In this document: one piece after another, positions 25,401 to 36,600 of the stretch | Layout of the letters: every line of letters begins with the position of its first letter | How positions within the stretch are numbered: position 1 is the stretch's first letter | NCBI RefSeq assembly: GCF_003945595.2 | Contig: NW_024104669.1 | Coordinates: forward strand, 304,349-368,348 | DNA length: 64,000 nucleotides | Direction: 5' to 3' | Source of the DNA: Pipra filicauda | Lineage: Eukaryota; Chordata; Aves; Passeriformes; Pipridae | Made by a program: the position numbers and the translations under genes | The notes under the pieces: generated by a model | What the model was told of the DNA's origin: nothing | The model's input: only the letters and a program-made list of their open reading frames with translations | Databases searched by the model: none

Positions 25401-28400
25401 TAAGACTTGTTATTATTACATAAAAATTTCATGAACTTGTGATTCTGAGAAAGCATTGCAAGGGTGACATGCTGTACCCAGCCTGCCACCCAGCTAATCT
25501 GCTCTAGGATGAGTGTAAGTGCTCCTCACTGCATTGAACCAAGGGCTGGCATCACAGCTGATAATATATGAAGTTTGACAATGGACAAGTATTTGAATGA
25601 CATAATCAGATATTAGTAAAATGATCTTTAATATAGTTAGCTCATGAGAGCTGAGATGGTGAACTGAAGAGACAATGGGAAGTCTCATTAAATTTCTCTA
25701 CTTAGTATCAAATTCCCTTGAGCCATTATGTCTATAGTGTAATCTGCCTTAAACTTGTCTTTATTATCATGGTACAGATATTGAGTAGCTGCTCAAACAT
25801 GGATAATGGGCTGGATCTTTTTCTGATGTTTGAATAACCTAATTTTTTTTTTCCTCTTCCCTTTCACAGGGGCCTCTAGTTCGGTGGCTGAAAGTTAATT
25901 TCAGTGAAGCTTTCATTGCATGGATCCATGTGAAAGCATTACGAGTTTTTGTTGAATCTGTTTTAAGGTAAGGAGGCAGATTTGAACAGTGCTTTTCTTC
26001 CTAGACTTTGTAAGACTTTACGTTTAGCTTGGGATTACCAAACTGAGGTGTGTGAACGCTGCTCTTCTGGGAAGGAGGAAGCAAGAAGTAGAGCAGTAAG
26101 AACAGCTGATGGCAATACTCTTGTTGCCAGCTGTGGAATATTTGAGGAAGGTAATAGTGTATCTTGTACTGTGGATAGTCTTTCCAGTAGTGCTTTAGGA
26201 GTTAAACATGCTCTGTAAGTAGCAGGAAGGCATGTTTGCTGATTTCTAGCTTACTTCACGAGCTGCATGTAACAAGAGCCAACTAGAGTAGTTCAAAGTA
26301 TTTGGGCTTTGAGTAAAATAGTTTAACATCATGAAATGTATGCTTTTTCTTGAAAATGTGCTTTTCTAAGAATTTTGTAGTTTAAACTTTTCAGTATTAA
26401 ACCACTCAATTTTCAAACTGTAATTTTTCTCTGCTTTTTTTCTTCACACCTATCCACAAGTGAAGTTACTAGTTAAGAACAGCTGTAGTCGTTCTGCAGA
26501 AGGAAGGACCTTGATTTTTTTTTTTTTTAAGAGTTGAAAGGGCTCCTGCCTTAGTCAGGAAAGGGGAAGGTGTTTTTAGCCTTTTTGATAAGTTGTTATA
26601 AAGGAGACAACCAGAGGATAAAAAGAAAACAAATCACATTAACTTTCATTCTAGTCCATTAGATAGCTGCTATGGGCTTATTTTGAAGATAAAACTTGAG
26701 TAAGGAAGAAAGCTGAACTTGATTGGAATGTTGGCAAATGTTTCAAGCCCTCTAAGAAGGAGGATTGAGTAGAGACTGGATTCTCCACCAAGTGCATAAG
26801 CAAAGTCTTTCAAGTAAACTAATTGGAGTGTTCAAAACTTAGTCTGAGAGTTCAGGTAACTTAGAGGATTGTACTAAGTATTCAAAGATTTTAAATTATT
26901 TTAGAAGCATTTCTATTTTATTATTTTCAACTTGAAGAAAGAATTTCTGCTTTGATGATGCCTTATGAATTGTAGAAACAGAATGGTTTTGCAGAAATGG
27001 TAATGAGCAGAATTTCCTCTTCAGCAATAGGATCCTTTCTCAAAATAAAATCAGATTTTACTTTGAAATATAAAAGAAGGTTTATTTCAGCATTTTCATA
27101 GTTTTCTACTTGACTTTGTCAGGTATGGTTTGCCAGTTAACTTCCAGGCAATGCTGCTTCAGCCTAATAAGAAAACAATGAAGAAACTGAGGGAGGTTTT
27201 GTATGACTTATACAAACACCTTGACAGCAGCGCAGCAGCTATCATTGATGTAAGTATTTTTGTGACTGCTACTCCCCTTCAATATTAGTTTCAGTTTGTT
27301 TAAACAGAAAAAAAAGTCTTGGCTTTATTAAAAAGTTATACCTCTCCATATTCTCCGTTCTCTCACAGTATAGAGAATTATGTCTCCTTATAAAAAATGT
27401 CTCTTCTATTTTACATTTTTGGAAGACAAATTATATTTAAAGTTGCAACTACTGTATTTGATGAGCTGTCTGGTTTAAAAGTCTCATGTAATTTCTTCTT
27501 ACTATATTCTTTCCTACTACCAATGGACTGCAAACATATTCATGTCCTCAAAGAATTCAAACCAAGTCAACTCTGATCTCAAACTAGGCTTAAGGAACTT
27601 GAACATGCTTTGTATCTTTTTTGAGCCCAGAGGAATGCATAAATTGTCCACAGTCTGTAACAACAGTGGCCTTAGTACCAAAACTTTTTTTTGTTTGCAT
27701 TGCCGTCTTTGTTTTTAAGTTAACATAGTTGTCCTTCTCTGCTGGATGAGGCTGAATTGATGTCAAAATGGAGTCAGCCCTTCCATCTGTAGAGGTCTCA
27801 TTTTCATGTTTAAAACTGGTTTGCTGGCAGGCTTATTCTACTAATTTGTTTTGTATTGAAAAGCAGTGATTTTCATAGTTAAAGATGAAATAAATATATA
27901 TACCACACCATAAGTTTAGCTGGATTTAAAAAGATTAAAAATAATCTTTCTTAATGTAATATTGAATGTAATGTTTTTCCAGAGTATCTCCAGGCCCTTC
28001 TGGGGAACAAGGATGTGAGACAATTCAGGTGAAAATTAAAGGTGCTGAACTTTACGTAACTTCCTGGATCGTTCAGCACCCTTTTAACATTCTTATCAGA
28101 AACTGACAGTGTCTCCACGTAATAAAGTGTGTGTTTACTGGAGCAACGGGTGTGAAATACTGATACGGAACTACTTCGATGTTGAAAAAGCACTTGTATT
28201 TAATTCTGAAAACTACTGTTATTCATTTGTCAAAGTTCTAACTTTATCTGTTGTTAAACAGTTGCTTGATTGTGAAAATTTAAGCTTGCAGTCTTGCCTG
28301 GCCTATTTGCTTCAAAAACGTATGAATATTTCATCTGCTTCTGTATAGGAGTCTGAATTGTAAGGGTATAACTGGTTTCAAAACTTTATTTGCAGGCAAC

Positions 28401-28491
28401 TATGGATATTCCTGGTTTAAACCTCAGTCAACAGGAGTACTACCCATACGTGTACTACAAGATCGACTGTAACTTGCTGGAATTCAAGTAA
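13280..28491 (+). CDS. ATP6V1C1: V-type proton ATPase subunit C 1 (spliced, 12 coding exons)
   Basis: This encodes the C subunit of the cytosolic V1 sector of the proton-pumping V-ATPase. It sits at the V1-Vo interface, bridging peripheral stalks and the Vo collar, and is released and rebound during reversible disassembly. Coding exons: 13280-13411, 15449-15516, 16574-16659, 17372-17466, 21055-21146, 22251-22349, 23693-23761, 25084-25176, 25263-25356, 25870-25967, 27123-27249 and 28396-28491. Joined, they total 1149 bases: 382 residues plus TAA, the usual length for vertebrate C1. All introns are GT..AG and reading frame is kept at every junction. The protein starts [14 protein letters not shown] and ends [11 protein letters not shown], both C1 hallmarks. 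No stop or frameshift is seen, so it appears functional. Introns hold one CR1 fragment and one hairpin. The upstream CLEAR site suggests TFEB control. Confidence 0.97.
15449..15516 (+). CDS. ATP6V1C1: ATP6V1C1 coding exon 2 (residues 45-67)
   Basis: Acceptor CTTCTAG|GTTGG, donor GAGAG|GTAACA, leaving two bases of codon 67. Encodes [20 protein letters not shown]. Confidence 0.95.
16574..16659 (+). CDS. ATP6V1C1: ATP6V1C1 coding exon 3 (residues 67-96)
   Basis: Acceptor TTTTTCAG|TGTTG, donor TGGAG|GTAAAG. Encodes [20 protein letters not shown] onward. Confidence 0.95.
16720..16840 (+). mobile_element. CR1 LINE internal fragment in ATP6V1C1 intron
   Basis: The stretch with 'gccaagtgcaaggtgctacacctgggtcagggcaa', then 'atggattgagaacagccctgctgagaaggatttcggggtg', follows the CR1 ORF2 3' region in order. 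It is decayed and short, and begins about 60 bp after a coding exon. Confidence 0.7.
17372..17466 (+). CDS. ATP6V1C1: ATP6V1C1 coding exon 4 (residues 96-127)
   Basis: Acceptor CAATTTTAG|TTGAC, donor ACAAAG|GTAAGG, phase 0. Encodes [20 protein letters not shown] and ends at the ISEIITK stretch. Confidence 0.95.
21055..21146 (+). CDS. ATP6V1C1: ATP6V1C1 coding exon 5 (residues 128-158)
   Basis: Acceptor TCTTTAAG|GGAGT, donor AATGC|GTAAGT. Encodes [20 protein letters not shown] onward. The preceding intron, 3588 bp, is the largest between coding exons. Confidence 0.95.
22251..22349 (+). CDS. ATP6V1C1: ATP6V1C1 coding exon 6 (residues 158-191)
   Basis: Acceptor TCTCTGCAG|GGGAAG, donor CCAAA|GTAAGT. 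Encodes [20 protein letters not shown] and the following strand region. Confidence 0.95.
23693..23761 (+). CDS. ATP6V1C1: ATP6V1C1 coding exon 7 (residues 191-214)
   Basis: Acceptor TTCTCTAG|GGTAAA, donor AGCAA|GTAAGT. Encodes [20 protein letters not shown]. Confidence 0.95.
25084..25176 (+). CDS. ATP6V1C1: ATP6V1C1 coding exon 8 (residues 214-245)
   Basis: Acceptor CCTATGTAG|TGTAC, donor TATAA|GTAAGG. Encodes [20 protein letters not shown] onward. Confidence 0.95.
25263..25356 (+). CDS. ATP6V1C1: ATP6V1C1 coding exon 9 (residues 245-276)
   Basis: Acceptor CAAACGCAG|ATTTT with a weak pyrimidine tract; donor CAGTTT|GTAAGT, phase 0. Encodes [20 protein letters not shown] and [11 protein letters not shown]. 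The intron before it (25177-25262) is only 86 bp. Confidence 0.95.
25870..25967 (+). CDS. ATP6V1C1: ATP6V1C1 coding exon 10 (residues 277-309)
   Basis: Acceptor CTTTCACAG|GGGCC, donor TTAAG|GTAAGG. Encodes [20 protein letters not shown], one of the most conserved stretches of the family. Confidence 0.95.
27123..27249 (+). CDS. ATP6V1C1: ATP6V1C1 coding exon 11 (residues 309-351)
   Basis: Acceptor TTTGTCAG|GTATGG, donor ATTGAT|GTAAGT, phase 0. Encodes [20 protein letters not shown] and the [14 protein letters not shown] end. Confidence 0.95.
28041..28080 (+). repeat. intronic inverted repeat, 10-bp perfect arms
   Basis: GGTGCTGAAC at 28041-28050 and GTTCAGCACC at 28071-28080 are exact reverse complements around a 20-base loop. 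The stem can extend outward through AAA/TTT with a one-base bulge. It lies in the last ATP6V1C1 intron, about 315 bp before the final exon. Confidence 0.65.
28396..28491 (+). CDS. ATP6V1C1: ATP6V1C1 last coding exon (residues 352-382 and stop)
   Basis: Acceptor TATTTGCAG|GCAACT. Encodes [20 protein letters not shown], then the C-terminal [11 protein letters not shown] and TAA at 28489-28491. Confidence 0.95.
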   Translation, partial: ATMDIPGLNLSQQEYYPYVYYKIDCNLLEFK

Positions 28492-29010
28492 AAGTTCCCT
28501 AACATGACAATCTTCTCAGTGTCGATGTTAACAAACAGAAGTGAGGTTAAAGTACAGTAATACTTTTAACACTATACTAATCATATGCTTGCTTCTTATG
28601 TTAGGTGAATTTGACACACTGTGGTCCATCTCTAGACATTTTCTTTTTCAAGAACAGTGTAGGTAATCAGCTTTTAATCGACTATGTCTGTAAATGTATA
28701 TTGAGAGAATTGAAGTATTTATAAACAGAGTGATTTATTTAAGGAAAAGTTTATCCCTCTTTCATATGGTGGTCTGTGTTAATTCAATTTACCATTGTTT
28801 ATAAAAAAAACTTGTTTACAGAAGAATAGTGTAAATGTTCATGGCCATTTTGTTCATTTGATTTAGTATATACAACTGTGTTAACGTTGTTGAACTGTGA
28901 TGTAAAGTATGTAAAATTGGTATGAAATTGTGCTTTCTGAATGGTTTAAAATTACAGTTGATGCACTGTAAACACAGGAAAAAATAAACATACCTGTGCA
29001 AAAGTGTCAC
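28492..29010 (+). other. ATP6V1C1: ATP6V1C1 3' UTR
   Basis: AT-rich sequence after the stop, running to a canonical poly(A) signal. The end point is estimated from the signal, not observed. Longer isoforms are possible. Confidence 0.65.
28983..28988 (+). terminator. polyadenylation signal AATAAA of ATP6V1C1
   Basis: Canonical hexamer about 490 bp after the stop codon. A GT-rich stretch follows at about 28995-29010. Confidence 0.7.
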
Positions 29011-30499
29011 TTTCTTGTACCACATATAACTGCAGGTACCTGTGTCTAAACTGAAGCAATGTATTAAGTCTTAACCAGTGCTGCATCCTGCATTCACTGG
29101 TACAGAGATGAAATTGGCTTCAGCACAAATGCTTTAAAGAGATGCAGGAATTTATTTTGCTTTGTGCAGAAATGCTCAAGTGTGTTGTTTGGCTGCCAAA
29201 CTTATGTATGAATGTTTGTCATGTTTATATCTTTTTGGTTCTAAAGAAAAGATGTGAGAATTACTGGGAGGATAGTGGTAAGCTGGGTTGTTGGCAAGCT
29301 AGGCTGAGCTGGGATTTTTTGATAATTCTTTGTTCTTTTCAATCAGTTGAAGCTTGAGACTACTTTATGGCTTTGAATACTGGGGACTGTTAAATGTGCT
29401 TTTTTTTTTTGCAACATCTGTTCTACCACATAGGGAATATAAAATTCCTTTTAATGTGTATAGAGAGGGGCGGTTTAGTAGCAGCTATTACAAGTATTCT
29501 ACCTATATGAGTAGCTAAATATGCAGTTAAAACTGCAGTACTGTTTAAAACTGACTTGAATCAAGAGTTAGGCTGGAGGAGCACTGATTTGTCAAAATTA
29601 GTATTTGAAGTATTTAGTCCCTAACTGAAAATACCGGTGCTGTGGCTCTAAGCAGTGTAGAGCTTTTAGCTGTGGATTCTATAATCATAACCCAGAAGCA
29701 TTTTTGAGGAATTCTCTAACTTTGATAAGACAACATTGAGATCCCTGATTATTAAAAGAGAAGTCTAGCTTTTGAGTGCAAGAGTTGCATCTAGCTCCTG
29801 ATAGTGAAATGGGGTTTGACATCTATGAAAGTATTTGCTGTGTAAATTCATATTTGCTTTTCTTACTATTTTTACAGATAAAGGGGGAAAGAGTGAGGTC
29901 AAGTGTTCAGTTGTGCTCACGCTCCCATGCTCTGTCTCATTTCCTTACAGAGGATATTAGCTGCTTACTATCCAGGTTACTAAAGTGTGTGACCAGATGG
30001 AAGGGGTTTTCCCTTTTATCACCCAGAAACTCCACTCTTTCCACTGTCTTTTGCTATTGCTACACATGAAGATGTGTAGCTAGGTCTTGGTTCTGAGCCC
30101 ACTATAACTGAAGTACTCTAGAGGTAAAGAGGGGTTTTTGTCCTGCTTCTCTGATCAAAGGAAGGAATCAGGCTAAACTGTTGCCTCTGTTCTTCACCTT
30201 AGTTCCCTTCTGATTTTGTTTTCAAAGCCTTCCTACAAGCAAGTGCAGGTAAAGGCTTAGGTCTCCAGTAAACACTGTGTGAACTGCTTTGCTATGTACT
30301 TGGCCATGTTCAGGATAACTGGTGGCTGCTCAGTCAGCCCTTGATCATTCTGAAATGAGTGGATGTGAAGTGCAGGTGAACAGTAGAATGACACCATCCA
30401 AGGTGAGGATAACAGTCAATGTGCTAAACACGAAGGGATGTGGGCATGCTGGAGAAATGGGCTGACAGGCACTGTGTGGACTTCAGCCAAGAGAATTGC
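29011..30499. other. intergenic, no gene recognised
   Basis: AT-rich DNA without coding blocks, RNA genes or repeats I can name. Confidence 0.5.
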
Positions 30500-30997
30500 C
30501 AAGTCCAGCGCTGGGGGAGGAATAACCCTCATGCCTCAGTACATGCTGGGGGCTGACTAGCCAGGAAGCAGCACTGCAGAGAAGGAGCTGGAACTGCTTG
30601 TGGGAAACTAGTTGCGCTTGTGGCAAAGGCCAGCTGTCTCCTGGGATGTTAGTTAGAGGGTAGCCATCCTTCCCCAATATTGGGCACTTCTTAAGTCACA
30701 TCTGGGCTCTCTAGTACAAGAAATAGAGTACCATAATGGAGAAACTCCAGTGGAAGCTACCCAAGCTTGTCAGGGGGCTGGAGCATATGACACTGTGGCT
30801 GGGAAAATCACATCTCTTCATGCTGGGGAAGAGACAGAGAAAGCAAAGAACAGATTTTACTGGTATTTACAACTGTCTGAGCAGAGGATACAGAGAAGAT
30901 GGAGCCTTCTGAGGTGCCTGAGCACTTCTCAGAAGTACATGGCAATAAGAGGAGAGGCAAAGGATGCAAGTCTGAATGTGGGAAATTCTCTGGAGGC
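30500..30997 (+). mobile_element. decayed CR1 LINE 3' fragment
   Basis: Despite decay the order of CR1 ORF2-end blocks is recognisable: '-gtggcaaaggccagc-', '-tgggctctctagtacaagaaatag-' and '-gtcagggggctggagcat-', then the portion before the 3' UTR. An LTR element begins at its right edge. Confidence 0.55.
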
Positions 30998-30998
30998 C

Positions 30999-31600
30999 GT
31001 GGTGGATTGACCTTGGCTGGTGACAGATACCCACCAGCTGCTCTCTCATTACCCCTGTTCAATGGGACAGGAGAGAAAACAAGGTGAATAAGCTCATAAG
31101 TTGAGATAAAGACATGGAGATTGCTTAGCAGTTACCATCACAGGCATGACAGACTGGACTTGGGGAAGATTTACTTTATTGCCGGTTACAATAGATTTGG
31201 ACGATGAAAAGCAAACAAAAAGTAAAACATCTTACCCTCATTCTTTTTTTCTGAGGCCCAACTTCACTCCTTTATCCCTAACCTCTGTGCCCAGCAGCAC
31301 AGAGGAATGGGGAGTGGGGGATTATGGTTGGTTCTCAACAGTTCTCTGCTTCACCTTTTTCTCACACTTTTCCTCTGCTCCAGCAAGGCTCCTTCTATGG
31401 GCTGCAGTCCTTCAGAGTAAACCTAGTCTAGCATGAGTCCTCTGTGGGCCAGGTTTCTTTCAGGACATGTCCACCTGATGTGATTTGGGTCTTCCAGAGG
31501 CTACAGTGTGGATATGTGCTCTGGCATGGACCTCTCCAAAGGCTGCAGACAGTCCCTGCTCCACTGTGGGCTGCAGGGAAATACCTACAGTGCATTTCCT
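30999..31600 (-). mobile_element. avian ERV LTR fragment (minus sense)
   Basis: The left edge reads GTGGTGGATTGACCTTGGCTGG, resembling the CA-side end of a common bird LTR read backwards. On the minus strand it carries AATAAA near 31175, then a stretch with 'cccaagtccagtctgtcatg' and 'tctttatctcaacttatgagc'. The same blocks recur in plus sense at about 54265-54360. The right boundary is uncertain. Confidence 0.6.
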
Positions 31601-32454
31601 GTCAGTGATCTATCTAGGCTGGAGTTACCTGTGGCTGAGCTGACTTAGAATTGCTGTTTGCATGAAAGGGAGTATTTTAGAGTATTGAATGTTAATGACC
31701 AGCCATAGAAGAGCTGACGTCTGATGCCGTTGGGCCTTCCTAGTGTTGAAGAGGGATACTTTGGATACAGGGGCTGGGAGCTAGTCTGTGTTAGATTTGA
31801 TTTACAGGGAAAGGCTAGAAACAGAACCTTCTCTTTTTATAGTTTATTTCTGTGGTTCTTCAAAGATTTCTGGCAAATGGAACAAGGTTAAAACTGTGTA
31901 GAAATGGAAAATTTTCATTTTGTTTCTGAGAAGGATGCCAGGTGATTAAGTTAGAGAGTAATTTGTGGAAGAAATGAAAAACATAGTATACTCTGGAATG
32001 TGAGGAGTATGGGAATTTTATTTTTCTTATAATAAGTAATAGCAGATGATTTATGTCCTAATAGAAAAAGCAGACATAACTGGATTGTCACAATTTACAT
32101 GTCTGTAGTCAAAGTCTGAGAAGGGGAGACAGCTGCTGCACAGCAGAAGTACCTAAAATAGCAATGTACTAGTATTTTAGTGAATTTAAGATAGATATTG
32201 AAATGCTGCTGATGGATACCATTTGAAAGCTGACAAAATTTAGTAATAAAACTGTGTGAGAAAGCAATACCCGCAGTGGGTTTGAGGATCACCAGGACTG
32301 GGGAGAAGAAGGAGCAGAGAGCTGGGCAGAAGCAGAGGGAATGTGGTAGCTAGGAGCTTGTAGAAGGGGCAGTTAAGCAGACCTAGTAGCTCATTACTGA
32401 ACAGGAAGGGGCACGGGGGAGCATCACCATATCTGAGGTCAGACAGGAGGGGAT
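31601..32454. other. intergenic, nothing recognised
   Basis: No coding block, RNA gene or nameable repeat. The last part may be older CR1 sequence too decayed to call. Confidence 0.4.
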
Positions 32455-33335
32455 TTCAGTGAACTTAAGGAAAATGAACCACCACAAACTTGTTGGAAGA
32501 AGACAAACATCGCTCTGTCTTGAAGAAGGGCAAGAAGAGGATCTGGGGAAGTACTGTCTGGGCAGCCTGACCTTGATCCCAGGGAAGGATCAAGGAGCAA
32601 ACTGTATTAAGGACAGGAAGGTGATTAAGGGTAGTCAGTGCGGATTTGTGCCTTACCAACCTGATAGCCTTCTGCAATGAGATGACTAGAGCAGTGGATG
32701 AGAGGAGAGCAGTGGGTGGTTGTTTACCTTGGCTCCAGCAAGGTCCTTGATGCTGTCTCCTGTAACATAATGGACATACTGATGGAGTACAAAATAGGTA
32801 AATGTACAGGTGGACTGGAAAGCAGGTGAATTGCTGGGCTCAAAGGCTTGTAATCAGTGGCATGACACCCACCCAGAGGCCCAGGGTAGTGGGGTGCCCC
32901 AGGGGTCAGTACTGAGGCCAGTATTTGTTAGCATTTTTATTAATGATTTGGATGGTAGGAACAGTGCAACTTCACCAAGTTTGCTGGTGATACAAAACTG
33001 GAAGGAATGGCTTATGTGCCAAATGGTCCCTGATCAGAGGCCCTCGATACACTGCAGAAGTGGGGACACAGGAACCTCCTGAAGTTCAACAGAGGGAAAT
33101 GTGGAGTCCCACATCTGGGGAAGAATAACCCCACATACCAGTACAAAACTGACTGGGAAGCAGTTTTGCAAAAAAAGGACCCAGGACTCCTTTTGGAAAT
33201 GTTGAGCACAAGGCAGCAATGAGTCCTTGCAGCAGTGAAGGCCAACAGCCTTAGGAAGAATATTGCCAATGGGTTGAGGAGGGTGCTTGGGCTCCTCAAC
33301 TTGGCACTAATGAGAGACGTCACAGCTTGGCAGTA
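32455..33335 (+). mobile_element. CR1 LINE ORF2 remnant (reverse transcriptase C-terminal part)
   Basis: The blocks follow CR1 RT order: 'cagtgcggatttgtgcc', 'ggggtgccccaggggtcagtactgaggcc' (the GVPQGSVL motif), 'atttttattaatgatttggat' (FINDL) and 'aagtttgctggtgatacaaaactgg' (KFAGDTKL; the catalytic FADD-type motif, first D replaced by G). The following 'ctcctgaagttcaacagagggaaatg' is also CR1-like. Frames are broken, so it is non-coding now. Confidence 0.8.
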
Positions 33336-33344
33336 GTTGAGATT

Positions 33345-33665
33345 GGCAGGCACCACTGAAGATTATCTAGTCCCTTCTGTTCAAGCAAGGTCAGGTAGAA
33401 CAGATTGCTCCGGACTGTCCAGTAAGGTATTGAAAATCTCCAAGACTGGAGGTTCCACAATGCTCTCTGGGCAACCTTCTCTGGTGTTCAAACACCCAAG
33501 TATTAAAACTGTGTTATGTTTAGACAAGATGTGATATATCTTGGTTTGTGCTCATTGGGCACCACTGAGAAGCCAGGTTCCCTCTTTACACCCTCCCAGC
33601 AGTTATTTGTAAAGATTGATAAGATGCTCCTGAGACTAATTATTTTCTTGAGCAGAGGGTGGTGA
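33345..33665 (-). mobile_element. CR1 LINE 3' fragment, opposite strand
   Basis: On the plus strand it reads as inverted CR1: 'caccactgaagattatctagtccc', 'gaaaatctccaagactggaggttccacaatgctctctgggcaacc' and 'gattgataagatgctcctgag'. It abuts the plus-strand CR1 remnant tail-to-tail. Confidence 0.7.
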
Positions 33666-36600
33666 GTGCCCCTGCAGTATTCAAGCACCTGCTTCTGGGT
33701 CTGCTTTTGTTGTAAGGAATATAGCTGTTAGATGGGGCAATCCACAGTGACCAGCAGATGTGAGATCTTTGCTTTGGTTTTTTGTTTGTTTGTTTTTAAT
33801 ATATAATAATATTTTGAAATGCTCAGTATTTAGACTTCTGTATTAATTCAGTTTTCTTAAAGATATTGATGATTTTGAAAGCTTTCTGGGAGATAAATGT
33901 ACCTATGGTCTGCTGAACTATTAGGTACAGAAAACCTTGCATGCAGTGACAGAAGTGTTTAGAAAGTAACTTCTTCCCAGATAGCTTTGTATTTTAATTG
34001 TGATTTTCTGGCAGAATTCCCACTGCAGAAGGGATGTTTGAATTCTGCTCTATCACTTAATGTCAACAACTGCAATGTTTGTCTTCCACCCAACCAGGAC
34101 TGGATTCTTAGAGTGAAAGACCCTAATATTTGCCAGCAGCTTAGTAGTTGTCTCCAGGAAGACAGTGTATAGTTTATCTTATACTGACTTAAATATCTTT
34201 AAGAGCACAATTGGTGAGATGAGTCATAAGCAAATGGCATCACGCTTCACTTCATGGGGATAGAATCCATGCCTGGGATCTTCTCGTGTTTCTTCAGTGT
34301 AAACAAATGAACTCTGTCAGCTCTCTGTACTGTGGCATTAACAGCAAGAATCACGGATAGACTAAATCACGAACGCTTCCTCTTGCAAAGGTCTGTGGGT
34401 CGTATTTCACCTAGAAGCTCACTTTCTGTAGGCTCTGGGAATATACAAGTATAATGTTTGAATTCCTGCAACTTCACTGAGTTTAATGTGGTTTTCCTGA
34501 GGTTCTTTTGAGCCCATAAGCAGATCATTGCAATGCTGTATTTCCCTGAAAGATTTATGTGAGGTGCTGGCGGGACCTGGGAAGCTGTGGCTCTGTGGGT
34601 ACTTTTAGAGAGTCTTGCATTGGACAGAGCCAACGGGAAAACTACAGGCCTATATTAGGCAAAAGTAGATGCTGGAGAGCCAGCTTTGAACAGACAACAT
34701 CACTTTTATGTTAAAGACTTACAAAAAGCAGTGTGTGCATGCACACTGTTGTGCGCACACCTTTTTTTGGCTCCTGTATCTCTTCTTAAAAGGTGGTGGG
34801 TTTAGCTTTTGTCCTCTGTAGGCTTATCAAGGACCTCTCCTTTTTTTACAGTCTGGCCGGGTCTGTGCTTTCTGATGCGTTGTTTTGATTGAATCATCTG
34901 AAATGAAATCTGTATTTTCCACCTCTAGAGAGCAACCTCGGGCTGCTCTTGAGTAACTGCCGGGGTAAAGCTCTCGCGAAGCCTTTGCTGAATGATTTGA
35001 GTTTGAATTGAAGTGTTTGATCATTGAATGATCTCTTGGTCTCGTAGTACCAAGGAAATTCTTAATATTGTCCATAATTATTATGCTTTGCTCCCCTGTA
35101 CTCCCTAGAGATTCATGTGATGCCAAGAACATATCCACCCTTTCACTGAAGAGATGAAAGAAGCCTGAAGAGGTCGGCATGTCCCAACAGTAGAATTCTG
35201 GTGGACTCAGAATTGCTCCTTAAAATGTTGTATGTCTAATTCAAGGTCCATTATGGGATTTCAGTTTTTAAAAGTGGGTTCTTTGATTAACTCTTTACTA
35301 TTTCTGTTGATATTAGCAAATATTATGAATGAAGGAATTTGAGGGATCATGCATTCTCCATCAAAGCAAAAGTCCCCAGCTTTCAACCTTCTGTACCAAT
35401 GTACAACCCTGCTTCACACCCATGGCAACAAAGAAAGAAAAGACAGTGATCCTGCAGCTGAAGGCTGTAGAACCTTGATGCAGGCCTTTTTATCTTTGTC
35501 TCTTTTTAAATAGATTTATGAATTTTTTGATGTGTGAAAATATTCCTGTAGTTCCTGAGCTACCAAGTTTTCTTTCCATCACAAACTTCAATTTTAAGTC
35601 AAATGTTAAAATCTAAGGCTTTGATAACTTCTAGTAGAGCCTGGCAGAGGCTTGCCTTTCCCTGTCAGACTCTTCAGGAGGAATTCCAGGTCTCTTGGGA
35701 TAGAGGCACTGTGGAAATCATTACACAGTTACTTTATTCTTGTGCATGTCTGTTTTGCTATTCTCTACCTTGTGTCAGCAACAGTGCCAGCCCAAGGCAG
35801 ATCTGCCATCTGGTCCAGCTGAAATCCACCTGTTTTCCCGTGTACTGGTTACCTCCTTTGGCTAAGACAAAACAGAAAAACTGTTTTCAAATGGACTTCA
35901 CCTGTAAACATAATGGAGAAAGCAGCTGTAAGAACAAGTGTCCTGGGTTACATGGAACACTCTCACTTGGTAAGGACGCGCTTTCCACACCAAGGCAGTG
36001 CCTTAGCCCTGCTTGCTTCCCAGTCGTGTTCTGCTCTATCATATTACCCTGGCTAAACACTGTTGTAGGCCACTTACTGAACCTCTTAGTTCTCTGTCTT
36101 GCAACTCCAACTTCCTATCTTCCCCTTGCTTACACTCCTTTACGTTCTCCCGTTCCTCCCTTCCCTTGTTCCTCTTGGATTTGTAAACTGCCCTCTACCA
36201 AAGGCTGCAGTTTTTAATGGTTTCATGTTGCTAAGTGATATTCTTCCTCTCTTCTCAACAGCCTGGTTTTCTTAGAAGTATTCAATGTCTGCAATCCCCA
36301 TTTGGTTGCCCTGAATTCAGATGCATCCTTGTCTTTATCTCTCATAGCTAAACAGCAGCTTAACTTGCCCCATTCACCCATGTGAAAGCTTGTAGTCATT
36401 AGTAAAACTATTTCTTGGACAATACTGTTTCAAACTGGTAATATTTCACAATGGACTTATTCACTGTATTTTGAGTGTTTTCACAAGAGACTTGTAATCT
36501 GCTCGTAAGGGCTTACCTGACCTGAACCAGGGGCTGGAGCACGTGGCTTGAGGCCAATCATGCTGCAGCAATAATCAATGCTCCAAAGCATCATAAGGCA

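Noticed and set aside
35603..36217. 204-codon plus-strand ORF
   Set aside because: No recognisable domain, no splice or promoter context, and irregular composition consistent with a chance open frame.
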